Counted from the stretch's first letter, positions 43,168 to 51,902 are shown. The stretch is 64,000 nt of DNA from an uncultured bacterium (GCA_947647735.1 CANSLJ010000001.1:62001-126000), one strand, 5' to 3'. Translations and numbers: made by a program. Notes: generated by a model from the letters alone, not told the origin.

Positions 43168-43182
43168 TTAGAATTATTCTAA
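43168..43182. promoter_or_regulatory. PerR box
   Basis: Perfect 7-1-7 palindrome TTAGAATTATTCTAA, close to the PerR consensus TTATAATnATTATAA. It abuts the -10 box of the PerR operon, so autoregulation is expected. Confidence 0.8.
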
Positions 43183-43210
43183 TTATAATATACTTCTCTT
43201 ACTTTGTCGA
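43182..43210 (-). promoter_or_regulatory. Promoter of the PerR operon
   Basis: Minus-strand TCGACA, 17 bases, perfect TATAAT. Confidence 0.75.
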
Positions 43211-43247
43211 GAGCATGTCACAAATTTATCCAAAAATATGCTGCCGC

Positions 43248-43691
43248 CTACTCCCCCAGCACGATCAGCAGCGCCCCTATCATAATGCAGAAATCGGACA
43301 CGTTAAAAATTAGATTCCGAACCCTTTTCACCGGGACATTCAACCGGAAATAATCCACCACATAACCTCTTCTCAATCTGTCGTAAGTATTGCTGAACGC
43401 GCCGCCCAGCAGGAGGGACAGCCCCCATCTCATGAGCCCCTTTCCCGCCATTCCGAAACTGCACAGAAAAAGTATCGTTGCCACTGCCGTCAATACCACG
43501 GAGATCCATTTCACGATCTTCGGCTTTTTCTCCCCTGCATTCAGCGCCACGCCCCGGTTATGGTGTTTTGTCAGGATGATCGTATCATGCAGAGCCTTCC
43601 TGCCGCTGTTTTCCGGGCTCTCCTTCTCCACGTGCTCCTTCCAGAAAAGTTCTCCTGTAAAAATGGTCAGTATTGTTAAAATATAACGCAT
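43248..43691 (-). CDS. LspA-like signal peptidase II
   Basis: A 147-residue membrane protein matching the lipoprotein signal peptidase fold. Seen: NRGVALN (45-51), LGGAFSNTYDRLRRGYVVDY with Asp104 and Asp113, and NVSDFCIMIGALLIV with Asp133. These correspond to the conserved Asn-Asp and NADS blocks that carry the two catalytic aspartates. It is shorter in the N-terminal part and diverges from typical LspA, so it may be a second, specialised copy. GAGGG precedes the ATG. A nearby lipoprotein gene (43829) is on the same strand. Confidence 0.75.
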   Translation of the reverse strand: MRYILTILTIFTGELFWKEHVEKESPENSGRKALHDTIILTKHHNRGVALNAGEKKPKIVKWISVVLTAVATILFLCSFGMAGKGLMRWGLSLLLGGAFSNTYDRLRRGYVVDYFRLNVPVKRVRNLIFNVSDFCIMIGALLIVLGE

Positions 43692-43828
43692 AGTTTTGTC
43701 CCTCGATCCTTAAATTGTCCACTATCCTCTCTATCACATTCCCTATATTCTACAACATTTTCCTCACATTTAACAAGCGGCATCTCCCCTGTTCTGTATA
43801 AGCCCCAAAGTAAATGCCGCCTCCTTTT

Positions 43829-44389
43829 TTAAAATGGATTATCGCTGGCTCCATACCCGAAATTAACTACGGTCCCTCCCCCGTACTCTTCCACAACCTT
43901 CAGATAATCCTTTTCGGAAATCTCCTCCGTTTCCTCCTCTCTTGTACACCGATAAGAGGCCTCCCCATTCTCATCAAAAACTTCCTCATACCGTGAGGTA
44001 ACCCACTCCTTCCTCTTCCCGTCGAACTCATAAACCTCAACACTATGCTCCGACGCCGTATAAATGCACTTATCCCCATGACTGACAGGATAGGCAGTCC
44101 CCATGCTCTCAATCCTGCCAAGGGGATATACTTCCCCGTCAACCGCATAATACACATCACAGTAAACCGCTGCGTTATGCCCGTTCCCGTCGTCATAAGT
44201 CCTGTCCGTTGTAAAAAGAACAAAGTTCTCCTCCCCGATATCCCGCCAGGAAAACTGTTCCTCATCTCCCAGTTCCGCTATGATCTGGCCGCATAGCGCC
44301 TCACTTTCCGTATCCTGTTTCTTTCCGCATCCTGCCAGCATAAAAGCACATAATGCCAGCACCATATAAACCCATCTGTATTTTCTCAT
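43829..44389 (-). CDS. Small lipoprotein of unknown function
   Basis: A 186-residue exported lipoprotein: the signal peptide ends in the lipobox LAGC. The mature part is acidic, beginning GKKQDTESEALCGQIIAELG, with aromatic-rich strands (FVLFTTDRTYDDGNG, VYEFDGKRKEWVTSRYEEVF). No domain is recognised. It starts 4 bases after the XRE-type regulator stop, so the two form one operon; the regulator has membrane spans of its own, suggesting an envelope-linked role. Confidence 0.75.
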   Translation of the reverse strand: MRKYRWVYMVLALCAFMLAGCGKKQDTESEALCGQIIAELGDEEQFSWRDIGEENFVLFTTDRTYDDGNGHNAAVYCDVYYAVDGEVYPLGRIESMGTAYPVSHGDKCIYTASEHSVEVYEFDGKRKEWVTSRYEEVFDENGEASYRCTREEETEEISEKDYLKVVEEYGGGTVVNFGYGASDNPF

Positions 44390-44393
44390 ATTT

Positions 44394-44912
44394 TTATCCT
44401 TTCTCTCCTCTACTTTTTACGAAATAGCCCAGACACAAAGCGACTCCCAACACTCCCGCCAAAACAGCCGGAATCATCAGAAGATCATAATTTACCGGTG
44501 CCGCCACATACTGCTCTGCCACCATATATCTGTACAATACATAGTGAAGTTGTTCCATAACAGTTTCCAGCATCTTCCCAAACGCCGCGATCATGATGCC
44601 GATCGCCAGAAATACCAGCCCGCCGCAAAGCAGCAGATTCATCCTCCTGTTATGGGCATTGATCCGCATCATATCATCCAGTGTGATCTGTGTTCTCTTC
44701 TCTTCCACATGGCCATCCTCCTCCAATAATAATTCTTCCAGAGAAGTCTGGAACAGAGCCGAAAGCCTGACAACGCTTTCCACATCCGGCATACTGGTCC
44801 CATTTTCCCATTTAGACAGAGTCTGTCTTGAAATATTCAGCTTCTCTGCCAGCTGCTCCTGTGTCATACCGGATAATTTTCTCAACTGATAAATCTTTTT
44901 TCCCAATTCCAT
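44394..44912 (-). CDS. XRE-family regulator with membrane segments
   Basis: A 172-residue protein. The N-terminal 65 residues are a Cro/CI helix-turn-helix (LRKLSGMTQEQLAEKLNISR followed by QTLSKWENG). After a charged linker come two membrane spans (LLCGGLVFLAIGIMIAAFG and LLMIPAVLAGVLGVALCLGY). It is therefore a membrane-tethered DNA-binding protein, a type frequent in Clostridia. Encoded just before the lipoprotein; the pair may sense envelope conditions, which is inference. Confidence 0.85.
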   Translation of the reverse strand: MELGKKIYQLRKLSGMTQEQLAEKLNISRQTLSKWENGTSMPDVESVVRLSALFQTSLEELLLEEDGHVEEKRTQITLDDMMRINAHNRRMNLLLCGGLVFLAIGIMIAAFGKMLETVMEQLHYVLYRYMVAEQYVAAPVNYDLLMIPAVLAGVLGVALCLGYFVKSRGEKG

Positions 44913-45075
44913 ACGCTCGCTCCTTCCGTGCTCTCATTCTATCCTACTACCATGAAAAAGATAAAGCAATGCGGGTTTACATTCCTGCTCTGAATGTTTA
45001 CAAACTATGTTATACTGATATAAAAGGATATTTTCATCACCCGAAAACCATCAGACACAGAAAAGCGAAAGCAAA

Positions 45076-46011
45076 ATGATCATACAGACAGGCATGCGCA
45101 CGGACATCCCGGCATTTTACCATAAATGGCTTTTAAACAGAATAGAAGAAGGCTTCGTACTTGTCCGCAATCCCTATAATCCGATCAGCGTGACAAAATA
45201 CAGCTTATCTCCTGACGTGGTGGATCTGATCGTATTTTGCACAAAGAATCCTGAGCCCATGCTTTCACACATGGATGCCTTACAGCCTTATGGACAATAC
45301 TGGTTCGTTACCATTACGCCCTATGGAAAAGAGATCGAGCCCCATGTTCCGGATAAAGAAAAAGTGATGGAGTGTTTCAGGAAGCTTTCTGAGATCGTTG
45401 GCATAGATTCGGTCGGATGGCGATATGATCCTGTTTTTATCAGCAGGGATTACCCCATAGAACGGCATCTGGAAGAATTTGAAAAAATGGCTGAAACGCT
45501 GTCGGGATATACCAGTACCTGCGTGATCAGCTTTATTGATATTTATAAAAAAGTGGAGCGCAATTTTCCGGAAATAAGAGTTGTCTCAAGAGAAGATCGG
45601 CTGAAACTCGGCAGAGCTTTTATCAAGATCGGCGGGCAGTACGGCATGACGATCAAACCCTGTGCCGAGGGAAATGAACTGGAACCCTACGGCGCCGACT
45701 GCTCCGGCTGTATGACAGTGAGCACTTTTGAAAAAGCTCTCCAATGCCATCTCGATGTGCCAAAGCGAAAAAACAATCAGCGCCACGGCGAGTGCGCCTG
45801 CCTGCTCGGCGCAGATATCGGCGCCTATGATACCTGCGGACATTTATGCAGATACTGTTATGCCAATACAAACGCCGCACTCGTCAGGGAAAACAGAAAA
45901 AAACATGATCCTGCATCCCCGTTTTTACTCGGTGGCAGCATGCCCGGCGATGTGATACATATTGCAGAGCAGAAAAGCTGGATAGACAGGCAGATGCGGC
46001 TTTTCGACTGA
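45076..46011 (+). CDS. DUF1848 protein (CxxxCxxC cluster-binding)
   Basis: A 311-residue member of the DUF1848 family. IIQTGMRTDIPAFYHKWLLN and VFCTKNPEPMLSHMDAL are family blocks, and the C-terminus has CGHLCRYCYANTN, a CxxxCxxC pattern as in radical-SAM enzymes; further cysteines (CSGC, CAC) lie before it. An Fe-S dependent function is probable but not established. It has a TIM-barrel-like layout. The gene stands alone on the plus strand. Confidence 0.85.
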   Translation: MIIQTGMRTDIPAFYHKWLLNRIEEGFVLVRNPYNPISVTKYSLSPDVVDLIVFCTKNPEPMLSHMDALQPYGQYWFVTITPYGKEIEPHVPDKEKVMECFRKLSEIVGIDSVGWRYDPVFISRDYPIERHLEEFEKMAETLSGYTSTCVISFIDIYKKVERNFPEIRVVSREDRLKLGRAFIKIGGQYGMTIKPCAEGNELEPYGADCSGCMTVSTFEKALQCHLDVPKRKNNQRHGECACLLGADIGAYDTCGHLCRYCYANTNAALVRENRKKHDPASPFLLGGSMPGDVIHIAEQKSWIDRQMRLFD

Positions 46012-46165
46012 GTTCTATCCAGCTCAATATTTGACAACTTATGAAATCCAAGCTTGTACAGTTATCATCATATCCTGACAATCAACCATATTTTTCCATT
46101 ACCAGGACCATGCTGTCTGACTTCGGTAAAAATTAAAGCTGCGGATAAATACCTCTTTCGACTTC

Positions 46166-47221
46166 TCATACACCAAACCATTTCTTTGTTTTATTTGCAA
46201 TATGAACCAGAAAAAGCATAACCGGCACTTCAGTCAATACGCCAACTGTGGTAGCTAATGCTGCCGGAGAAGTCGTTCCGAATAACGCAATAGCAACTGC
46301 AACCGACAATTCAAAAAAATTCGATGCGCCGATCATCCCTGCAGGAGCCGCAACTTTATGCGGCAGTTTCAGAATCCGGCAGGCAATATATGCAATTGCA
46401 AAAATCAAAAATGTCTGCAATGTCAAAGGTATTGCGATCAAAATAATATGCAGCGGATTGTCTAAAATAATATTTCCTTGAAATGAAAAAATCATCACAA
46501 GTGTAAGCAGCAGGCCAATACTGGTTATATTATCAAATTTATGAATAAAAATATTTTCAAAATAGTCTGTCCCTTTTTTCTTAATAACCATTGAACGAGT
46601 CAGCATTCCGCCGACAAGCGGTATCACAACAAACAGCACTACTGAGAGGATCAGTGTATCCCACGGTACAGTAACATTGGAAACACCAAGCAAAAACTTT
46701 ACAATCGGCACAAATGCCACAAGTATGATCAAATCATTCGTTGCAACCTGTACGACTGTATAAGCAGGATCACCTTTTGTTAAATTACTCCATACAAACA
46801 CCATTGCCGTACATGGTGCCGCACCAAGCAGAACTGCTCCCGCAAGATATTCGGTTGCAAGGTCTGGTGTAATAAAAGACTTGAATATTATAAAGAAAAA
46901 CAAGCTTGCTATACCATACATAGAAAAAGGCTTGATCAGCCAGTTTACAACCCAGGTGACAAATAGCCCTTTTGGATTCTTTCCCACATTTTTTATACTC
47001 TGAAAATCTATCCGCATCATCATCGGGTAGATCATAAGCCAGATAAGTACCGCCATTGGAATAGATACTTTCGCATATTCAAAACGATTGAGAAATATTG
47101 GAACAGAAGGAAGAAATTTCCCGATCAAAATACCCAAAATCATACATAACAGTACCCAAAGTGTAAGGTATTTTTGAAAACCGCTGATACCCTGGCTTTT
47201 TTTCTGAACATTTTTTTGCAT
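46166..47221 (-). CDS. Acr3-type arsenite efflux permease
   Basis: A 351-residue, ten-span membrane exporter for arsenite. The key cysteine is in LLGAAPCTAMVFVWSNLTKG, with VATNDLIILVAFVPIVKFL and PAGMIGASNFFELSVAVAIA as further Acr3 blocks. The ATG at 47221 follows AAGGAG; an upstream GTG is possible. It lies at the 3' side of the ArsR/lipoyl cluster but beyond that operon's terminator and the amidotransferase gene. No ArsR-type box was noticed directly before it. Composition is AT-rich. Confidence 0.9.
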   Translation of the reverse strand: MQKNVQKKSQGISGFQKYLTLWVLLCMILGILIGKFLPSVPIFLNRFEYAKVSIPMAVLIWLMIYPMMMRIDFQSIKNVGKNPKGLFVTWVVNWLIKPFSMYGIASLFFFIIFKSFITPDLATEYLAGAVLLGAAPCTAMVFVWSNLTKGDPAYTVVQVATNDLIILVAFVPIVKFLLGVSNVTVPWDTLILSVVLFVVIPLVGGMLTRSMVIKKKGTDYFENIFIHKFDNITSIGLLLTLVMIFSFQGNIILDNPLHIILIAIPLTLQTFLIFAIAYIACRILKLPHKVAAPAGMIGASNFFELSVAVAIALFGTTSPAALATTVGVLTEVPVMLFLVHIANKTKKWFGV

Positions 47222-47275
47222 ATCACACACTCCTTATATAACTTTTTGAATATCTCTGTTTCTCCTTGCTTTATC

Positions 47276-48010
47276 CTATCTGTCTTTTCTTTTGCATTGT
47301 TCTATAAAATCAGTTACCAAAGGAAGCATCGTAACGTCCCCCCCGCTGATCATCATTTCCGGATGCCATTGCACACCTACTACATAATCGTTTCCCTTCA
47401 TTTCAATCGCCTCTACAATTCCGTCACCTGCCTGTGCTGTAATCAAAAAATCATCGGAAACACATTTGATCGCCTGATGATGAAAACTGTTTACCCTGAT
47501 CTTCCCGCCTAATACTCTATTCAATCTGCTGTCCGGCTTTATTTCAATCATGTGAGTCGGGCACTCTCTGGGAGCTGACTGCATGTGTTTCAACACTTCC
47601 CCTTTTTCCCTTACATCCTGCAGTAAGTTCCCATGAAACGCCACATTGATCGCCTGAATTCCTTTACAGATTCCCAATATTGGTTTCTTCCTTTGATATC
47701 CCAGCCTAATAATATTCATATAAAACTGATCTACTATTTCCATCGAAAACCCCATTGAATTTCCAGGCTCCTCCCCATAGAACTTTGGCGCAATATCATA
47801 CCCTCCGGAAAGCAAAATCCCATCTATCCGCTCCAGTAACAGCCCGCACTCTTTTTCCTTATCCATTACCGGAAGGATCACGGGAACTCCACCAGCCTTT
47901 ATAATAGTATCTATATAATCATGATTCACATAATCCCGATAAAGCCCCGGAAACATACCATTTTCCATAATCAACAGATTTCCTGTTATACCGATCACCG
48001 GTTTTTTCAT
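47276..48010 (-). CDS. Class I glutamine amidotransferase (peptidase C26)
   Basis: A 244-residue gamma-glutamyl hydrolase-like enzyme of the PuuD/C26 group. The catalytic cysteine is in KPILGICKGIQAINV, the His-x-Glu in VVGVQWHPEMM, and the N-terminal block is KPVIGITGN with LLSGGYDIAP. It may hydrolyse gamma-glutamyl compounds (gamma-glutamyl-GABA or gamma-glutamyl-cysteine type thiols). It stands between the arsenite exporter and the HesB-like gene but behind a terminator. Confidence 0.88.
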   Translation of the reverse strand: MKKPVIGITGNLLIMENGMFPGLYRDYVNHDYIDTIIKAGGVPVILPVMDKEKECGLLLERIDGILLSGGYDIAPKFYGEEPGNSMGFSMEIVDQFYMNIIRLGYQRKKPILGICKGIQAINVAFHGNLLQDVREKGEVLKHMQSAPRECPTHMIEIKPDSRLNRVLGGKIRVNSFHHQAIKCVSDDFLITAQAGDGIVEAIEMKGNDYVVGVQWHPEMMISGGDVTMLPLVTDFIEQCKRKDR

Positions 48011-48050
48011 TTTCCCTCACTCCGGATCTGCTTACAAATTCAATATAATC

Positions 48051-48085
48051 AAAAAATGAGCGTGGATGCTTTTTAAGCATCCACG
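48051..48085 (-). terminator. Terminator of the ArsR/permease operon
   Basis: Minus-strand CGTGGATGCTT/AAGCATCCACG hairpin followed by CTCATTTTTT. It closes the transcription unit running from the ArsR gene to the HesB-like gene. Confidence 0.85.
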
Positions 48086-48098
48086 TCCTACCTTTCTA

Positions 48099-48368
48099 TT
48101 AAGAACAACAGGATGCACTGTCATTCAGTGTCAGTTTTTCTTCCTCCGCATCAATAATAACCGTTCCCGTCCACTGGCGGGTATCATCATCCATCAAGAC
48201 CGGAATCCCATTTATCATATCCGGTTTTTCATTCGCTCCTGTTTTTACCAATTCAAAATTTAATGACTTTCCACAACAGGAACGTGTTGTATGCAGACGC
48301 AAACCGTCACATTGCTCTGCTTTAAGCGCCTCGATGATAATTTTTTTTGCTGCATCTGTAATCTGCAT
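48099..48368 (-). CDS. HesB-like Fe-S/redox protein (Cys form of HesB-like selenoprotein)
   Basis: An 89-residue protein of the HesB/IscA relatives. ITDAAKKIIIEAL is followed by SCCGKSLNFEL with Cys31 and Cys32, and the protein ends ASCCS with Cys87 and Cys88. In the known HesB-like selenoprotein group one of the cysteines is selenocysteine; here all are cysteine codons. Ribosome site GGAGG sets the start at 48368. It is the last gene of the ArsR operon and may handle Fe-S or thiol-bound metal. Confidence 0.8.
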   Translation of the reverse strand: MQITDAAKKIIIEALKAEQCDGLRLHTTRSCCGKSLNFELVKTGANEKPDMINGIPVLMDDDTRQWTGTVIIDAEEEKLTLNDSASCCS

Positions 48369-48394
48369 AATAACTACCTCCAAATATATTTTAC

Positions 48395-48808
48395 TCAATC
48401 CGACTCAAATACCACAGACACCAGGAGCGTCGCCGCATCAGCAACACACCCCGGGCACTCCCTAAGAACCTTTCCGGAGCCTGCTCCCTTCAATTCCTTG
48501 CAAATAATAGATTTATTTTTTTCCTGAAATCCCTTAATGATTTCTTTACTCACACGGTAAATTTCTCTCCGGCGGTTTCCGGCAGACGGATTTGTCTGGC
48601 TTACTTTCATGCTTGCAATGGCAATTGCGCCAGACAATGCACCGCATACACCTTCCATACATCCCATGCCAAACCCATAGCCTTCCACCATCTGGTACAT
48701 CTGTTCTTCACTTATTCCAACTCTGTCACAGAAAGCACAGGCAACAGCCTGACTGCAGTTATAACCGGACCGGTGATTCATGACCGCTTTTTCAACCCAA
48801 TGATCCAT
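48395..48808 (-). CDS. C_GCAxxG_C_C family redox protein
   Basis: A 137-residue protein of a cysteine-rich family named by its motif. The conserved pattern is visible as GYNCSQAVACAF (Cys18), GFGMGCMEGVCGALSGAI (Cys50, Cys55) and, near the C-terminus, Cys103 and CPGC (Cys118, Cys121). Members are found in anaerobes and are thought to bind Fe-S or work as redox proteins; function is not established. It precedes the HesB-like gene, 26 bases apart. Confidence 0.85.
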   Translation of the reverse strand: MDHWVEKAVMNHRSGYNCSQAVACAFCDRVGISEEQMYQMVEGYGFGMGCMEGVCGALSGAIAIASMKVSQTNPSAGNRRREIYRVSKEIIKGFQEKNKSIICKELKGAGSGKVLRECPGCVADAATLLVSVVFESD

Positions 48809-48909
48809 AATACGATATCCCTGCTTTCATCTTCCTGTCAGCAGGAGGGAACCAGGCTCTGTCACCTGTAAATAATCCATATGCCACTGTGGTTTTCATA
48901 GGTTTTTCC

Positions 48910-49083
48910 TCACTTTCCAGACTTTCTCCCTGATTCAGTGTCCTGCTGCGAGCCCTCCTCTATAATCTCCATATCACAACAGCCGCCTTTTTTCTCCGGC
49001 TCCTCCACGATCTCCATGTTACAGCAGCCGCCTGACTTATTCCCTCCAAACAAACTTGCGAATAACCCTTTCTTTTCACTCAT
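48910..49083 (-). CDS. 57-residue Cys-Cys repeat peptide
   Basis: A small protein behind GGAGG. It carries two copies of a GGCC(N/D)MEI(V/I)EE unit (Cys20-Cys21 and Cys35-Cys36) after an N-terminal KKGLFASLFGGNKS. The same N-terminal pattern (GFFGSLFSG...EGCCNLEI) begins the thioredoxin-like protein at 56827, so this is a recurring module of the cluster. Vicinal Cys-Cys pairs suggest binding of a soft metal or metalloid such as arsenite or copper; that is inference. It directly follows the permease gene. Confidence 0.75.
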   Translation of the reverse strand: MSEKKGLFASLFGGNKSGGCCNMEIVEEPEKKGGCCDMEIIEEGSQQDTESGRKSGK

Positions 49084-49097
49084 CTTATTTTCCTCCT

Positions 49098-50021
49098 TTA
49101 AAGAATGAAATTAAATACATAACCGGTGATCACCGCTACGGCAAAGATACAAAGCACAAAAGCGATTACCATCTTCTTTTTGAAAATGGAACTGAGCAGA
49201 GACACTTCCGGGATGCTGGCTCCCGCACCGCCTAAGATCAATGCGATCATAACGCCAGGGGAAACACCTTTGGAAATCAGAATGCTGGCAATCGGAATCA
49301 TCGTTTCGGTGCGTATATACATCGGGATGCCGACAACCGCAGCCAGAGGAACCGCCCAAAGGTTGGATGCGCCTGCAAAGTTTGCCAGAAGGTCTGTCGG
49401 TACAAATTCATAAATAAATGCACCGATGCCCGCACCCAGAAGCAGGAAAAGCACAACTCCCTTAAACAGCCCAAATGCATCCTTCAAGGAAAGTTTAAAT
49501 GCCTGAAGCTGTTTCTGCCAGAATGTTCCCTGCAGTGTTTCCCAGCTCACACCGTCCTGATGTCCTCCTTTCACCGTGACATTCTTTATCTCTTTTTCAA
49601 ATCCTGCCGCATCCAGGATCAGCCCCATAACAACAGCAAATACAAAAGTAAAGACCGAATAAACAATTGTGGCTTTCACCCCAAAGAACGCCAGCATCAG
49701 CGTAACAATCGCCGGATTCAGTATCGGGGATGTCAGCAGAAATGAAATTGCCCCGCAAAAAGGTGCCCCGCTCTTAAACAGGCCGACCAGAACCGGAATG
49801 GTAGAGCAGGAACAAAATGGCGTAACTGCCCCAAGCGCTGCTCCGAGAACACTGTTAAGCCCTTTTTTCGGCGTGGTCAGGATACGCTTAATGCGGTCCT
49901 GTGAGATATAAATCTGCAGCAGAGCAACCACAAAGCTGATACCGATGAACAGACCAAACAACTCGCCAAACAGCATCAAAAAGGTCTTCCCTGCATGAAT
50001 CCATGTTTCTGTTGTGAACAT
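49098..50021 (-). CDS. DUF318-family permease
   Basis: A 307-residue membrane permease with about eight spans. The family motif TPFCSCSTIPVLVGLF carries Cys70 and Cys72, and SPILNPAIVTLMLAFFGV follows. Some members (ArsP) export methylated arsenicals; others are linked to redox-active cysteine proteins. It follows the ArsR gene and has a TTCGAT box pair upstream. Substrate is unproven but a metalloid or small thiol conjugate is likely from context. Confidence 0.85.
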   Translation of the reverse strand: MFTTETWIHAGKTFLMLFGELFGLFIGISFVVALLQIYISQDRIKRILTTPKKGLNSVLGAALGAVTPFCSCSTIPVLVGLFKSGAPFCGAISFLLTSPILNPAIVTLMLAFFGVKATIVYSVFTFVFAVVMGLILDAAGFEKEIKNVTVKGGHQDGVSWETLQGTFWQKQLQAFKLSLKDAFGLFKGVVLFLLLGAGIGAFIYEFVPTDLLANFAGASNLWAVPLAAVVGIPMYIRTETMIPIASILISKGVSPGVMIALILGGAGASIPEVSLLSSIFKKKMVIAFVLCIFAVAVITGYVFNFIL

Positions 50022-50079
50022 AATCGTTCCCTCCTGATAAATAAATTTTTATATTTTCTTCTTTACATCGGACAAATAG

Positions 50080-50095
50080 TTCGATTTTTTTCGAT
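50080..50095. promoter_or_regulatory. TTCGAT box pair between arsR and permease
   Basis: Two TTCGAT copies one helical turn apart (50080-50085, 50090-50095). Same motif as at the arsR promoter and upstream of the thioredoxin-like gene. Confidence 0.5.
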
Positions 50096-50174
50096 GTATT
50101 GTTTTTCAGTAAAGCCACGCGTTCCAACGTGGCCTTATCGCATATTTATTGAATTATGAATGTTCCGTGAGGTA

Positions 50175-50522
50175 TCAGCACAATGAATCCCCCATCATCT
50201 GCTGCCTGTTATCACTGCAGCTGCATGAAACGGATCCCGTACTATATCCGGAAGCGGTCAGCACTCCTAGCAGCTCTGCTGCCTTCCTGCTTCCTGCCTC
50301 GCTTATGGAATAGTGTGTCCATTTGCCCTCCTTCCGGCTTTCAACGATGCCGGAATCACATAAAATTTTCATATGGTGCGACAGCGTTGACTGACTGATC
50401 TGTAAATTTTCCAATAATACGCAGGCACATTTCTCACCGCCGCGGAGCATCTCTAAAATCTGCAGACGGTTTTCATCACAAAAGGCTTTGAACACCCTTG
50501 CATCAGCAGCATGGTCTCTCAT
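50175..50522 (-). CDS. arsR: ArsR-family repressor, CxC type
   Basis: A 115-residue winged-helix metalloregulator. The first recognition helix region has KCACVLLENLQISQSTLSHH with Cys32 and Cys34, the position of the ELCVCDL-type thiolate site that binds As(III)/Sb(III) in classical ArsR. The C-terminal tail adds Cys100, Cys102 and Cys115, unusual and perhaps a second site. Its own promoter carries ATCGAAA boxes, so it is presumably autoregulated, and the same boxes precede the lipoyl cluster. Confidence 0.92.
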   Translation of the reverse strand: MRDHAADARVFKAFCDENRLQILEMLRGGEKCACVLLENLQISQSTLSHHMKILCDSGIVESRKEGKWTHYSISEAGSRKAAELLGVLTASGYSTGSVSCSCSDNRQQMMGDSLC

Positions 50523-50544
50523 TGCATCACCTCACATTTATTTT

Positions 50545-50588
50545 TTTCGATTTATTAACATTATATTCACCGAATCGAAAAATGTCAA
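50545..50588 (-). promoter_or_regulatory. arsR promoter with TTTCGAT inverted boxes
   Basis: Minus-strand TTGACA, 17 bases, TATAAT (50560-50588). One TCGAT box lies inside the spacer (50574-50580) and the inverted partner lies just downstream of the -10 (50545-50551), a good layout for repression. Confidence 0.75.
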
Positions 50589-50614
50589 TGTATTTTGCAA
50601 ATTTTTTATGAGCA

Positions 50615-51307
50615 TCAAAATCCTAAATAGAACATGTACAATGCGATCGCCATAATAGCTGCTCCCATCGCAATTTTTAAAACCTTACTGAAAACGCCAT
50701 ACTTCCGGCTCGCCGTAATTTTCTGCACAAATCCAACAGAAGTGCCTGCAATAACTACCAGGACGCTATGCCCAGCAGAATAAAGGAGCAATAACAGAAT
50801 GCCCCATAAAACATTCCCGCCTCTTGCCACCAGGCCAAGCAATACAATCAGTACAGGGGTGGCACAGGGAGAAGAAAATATCCCGCCCATAATTCCCGCC
50901 GCCAGAGCACCGATATATCCCTTCTTTGAATTTTTGGCATTCAGCTGAACAGAAGGAATAAACTGGTAGACATCCCATGTCTGCAAGGCCATGAGAACCA
51001 TCAGAACCCCCAGAATAAGATACCACCATCTACCTGACGTTCCCATCAGCTTACCTGCTAATGACGCAGCCGTTCCAAGCACCGTAAATGTAATCGCCAT
51101 TCCTCCGGCAAATGTCAGGGACAGCCTGAATGCTTTCTTCGTATTATTTCCACCTGTTCCCCCAACGTACCCGATAATTAACGGGACACTGGATAAGGCA
51201 CAGGGCGTAACAGAGGTCAACACACCTGCAGACAGCGCCAAAAACGGAGCGATCCATAAGTTTCCCATGATTTCTCTCGATAAGGCCTCAAGCCACTGTT
51301 CAATCAT
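50615..51307 (-). CDS. ccdA: CcdA-type thiol-disulfide membrane transporter
   Basis: A 230-residue, six-span CcdA/DsbD-centre protein that carries reducing equivalents across the membrane. The two redox cysteines are Cys36 in TPCALSS and Cys148 in SSPCATPV, at the expected places in spans 1 and 4. The ATG at 51307 follows GGAGGCGGG and overlaps the thioredoxin stop by eight bases. It should pass electrons to the membrane thioredoxin encoded just before it. No cytochrome c biogenesis genes are nearby, so another thiol target is expected. Confidence 0.92.
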   Translation of the reverse strand: MIEQWLEALSREIMGNLWIAPFLALSAGVLTSVTPCALSSVPLIIGYVGGTGGNNTKKAFRLSLTFAGGMAITFTVLGTAASLAGKLMGTSGRWWYLILGVLMVLMALQTWDVYQFIPSVQLNAKNSKKGYIGALAAGIMGGIFSSPCATPVLIVLLGLVARGGNVLWGILLLLLYSAGHSVLVVIAGTSVGFVQKITASRKYGVFSKVLKIAMGAAIMAIALYMFYLGF

Positions 51308-51878
51308 TTCCCGCCTCCATTTCTGCAATTACATTTCTTAACTGCTCTTCTGTAATTCCGCCCTGATGCACGGTAAATGCGATTTCCCCTGTATCCCTGT
51401 AACTATACTGTAAAAACTGGATTTCTTCATTTTCATCCGGGGCATATGGGTTTCCCTCAGAATCGATAAAAACCTGTGTTGGTATTACCTCTATCGGGAA
51501 ATCGGATGCCAGATCATTATATTTCCAGACATCAACAAACAAAACAATCGCTTCCCCTGCCATTTCTTCATTCAGGGTTTCCAGCACAGGAGCCATCGCT
51601 TTACACGGCGCACAGGAATCTGCGCCAAAATCAATCACAATTGGCAGCCCATAGGACTTCAATCCCTCAAGGTCTATCTCTTCTGTCACATGCAGCGGAA
51701 AATACCCTTCCACCGCTTCTTTTTCCTGCCGCATTTTCAGATCATCTGCTGACATCCCTTCCGCGACCGGTTCCTGCCCGTTTTTTACGAACCATACGCC
51801 TCCAACTGCACAGACGGCCAAAATCGTTACAACGATTTTTATAATAAGTTTCTTTTTTCCTTCCACAGACTCCTGCAT
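51300..51878 (-). CDS. Membrane-anchored thioredoxin-fold protein
   Basis: A 192-residue protein with an N-terminal anchor (LIIKIVVTILAVCAVGGVWF) and an extracytoplasmic thioredoxin domain. The active site is DFGADSCAPCKAMAP (Cys89, Cys92), and the cis-proline region is IPTQVFID. It works with CcdA, to which it is translationally coupled. The start at 51878 follows AGGAGG; an upstream in-frame TTG is possible. In the cluster it extends the redox system to outside the membrane. Confidence 0.92.
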   Translation of the reverse strand: MQESVEGKKKLIIKIVVTILAVCAVGGVWFVKNGQEPVAEGMSADDLKMRQEKEAVEGYFPLHVTEEIDLEGLKSYGLPIVIDFGADSCAPCKAMAPVLETLNEEMAGEAIVLFVDVWKYNDLASDFPIEVIPTQVFIDSEGNPYAPDENEEIQFLQYSYRDTGEIAFTVHQGGITEEQLRNVIAEMEAGND

Positions 51879-51902
51879 GATCAAAAACCTCCTGTTCTTC
51901 TG

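Noticed and set aside
50175-50522. Regulator of a standard arsenic resistance operon (arsRBC)
   Set aside because: No arsenate reductase is present, the exporter at 46166 lies behind a terminator, and the boxes point to the redox genes; arsenic may be only one signal.
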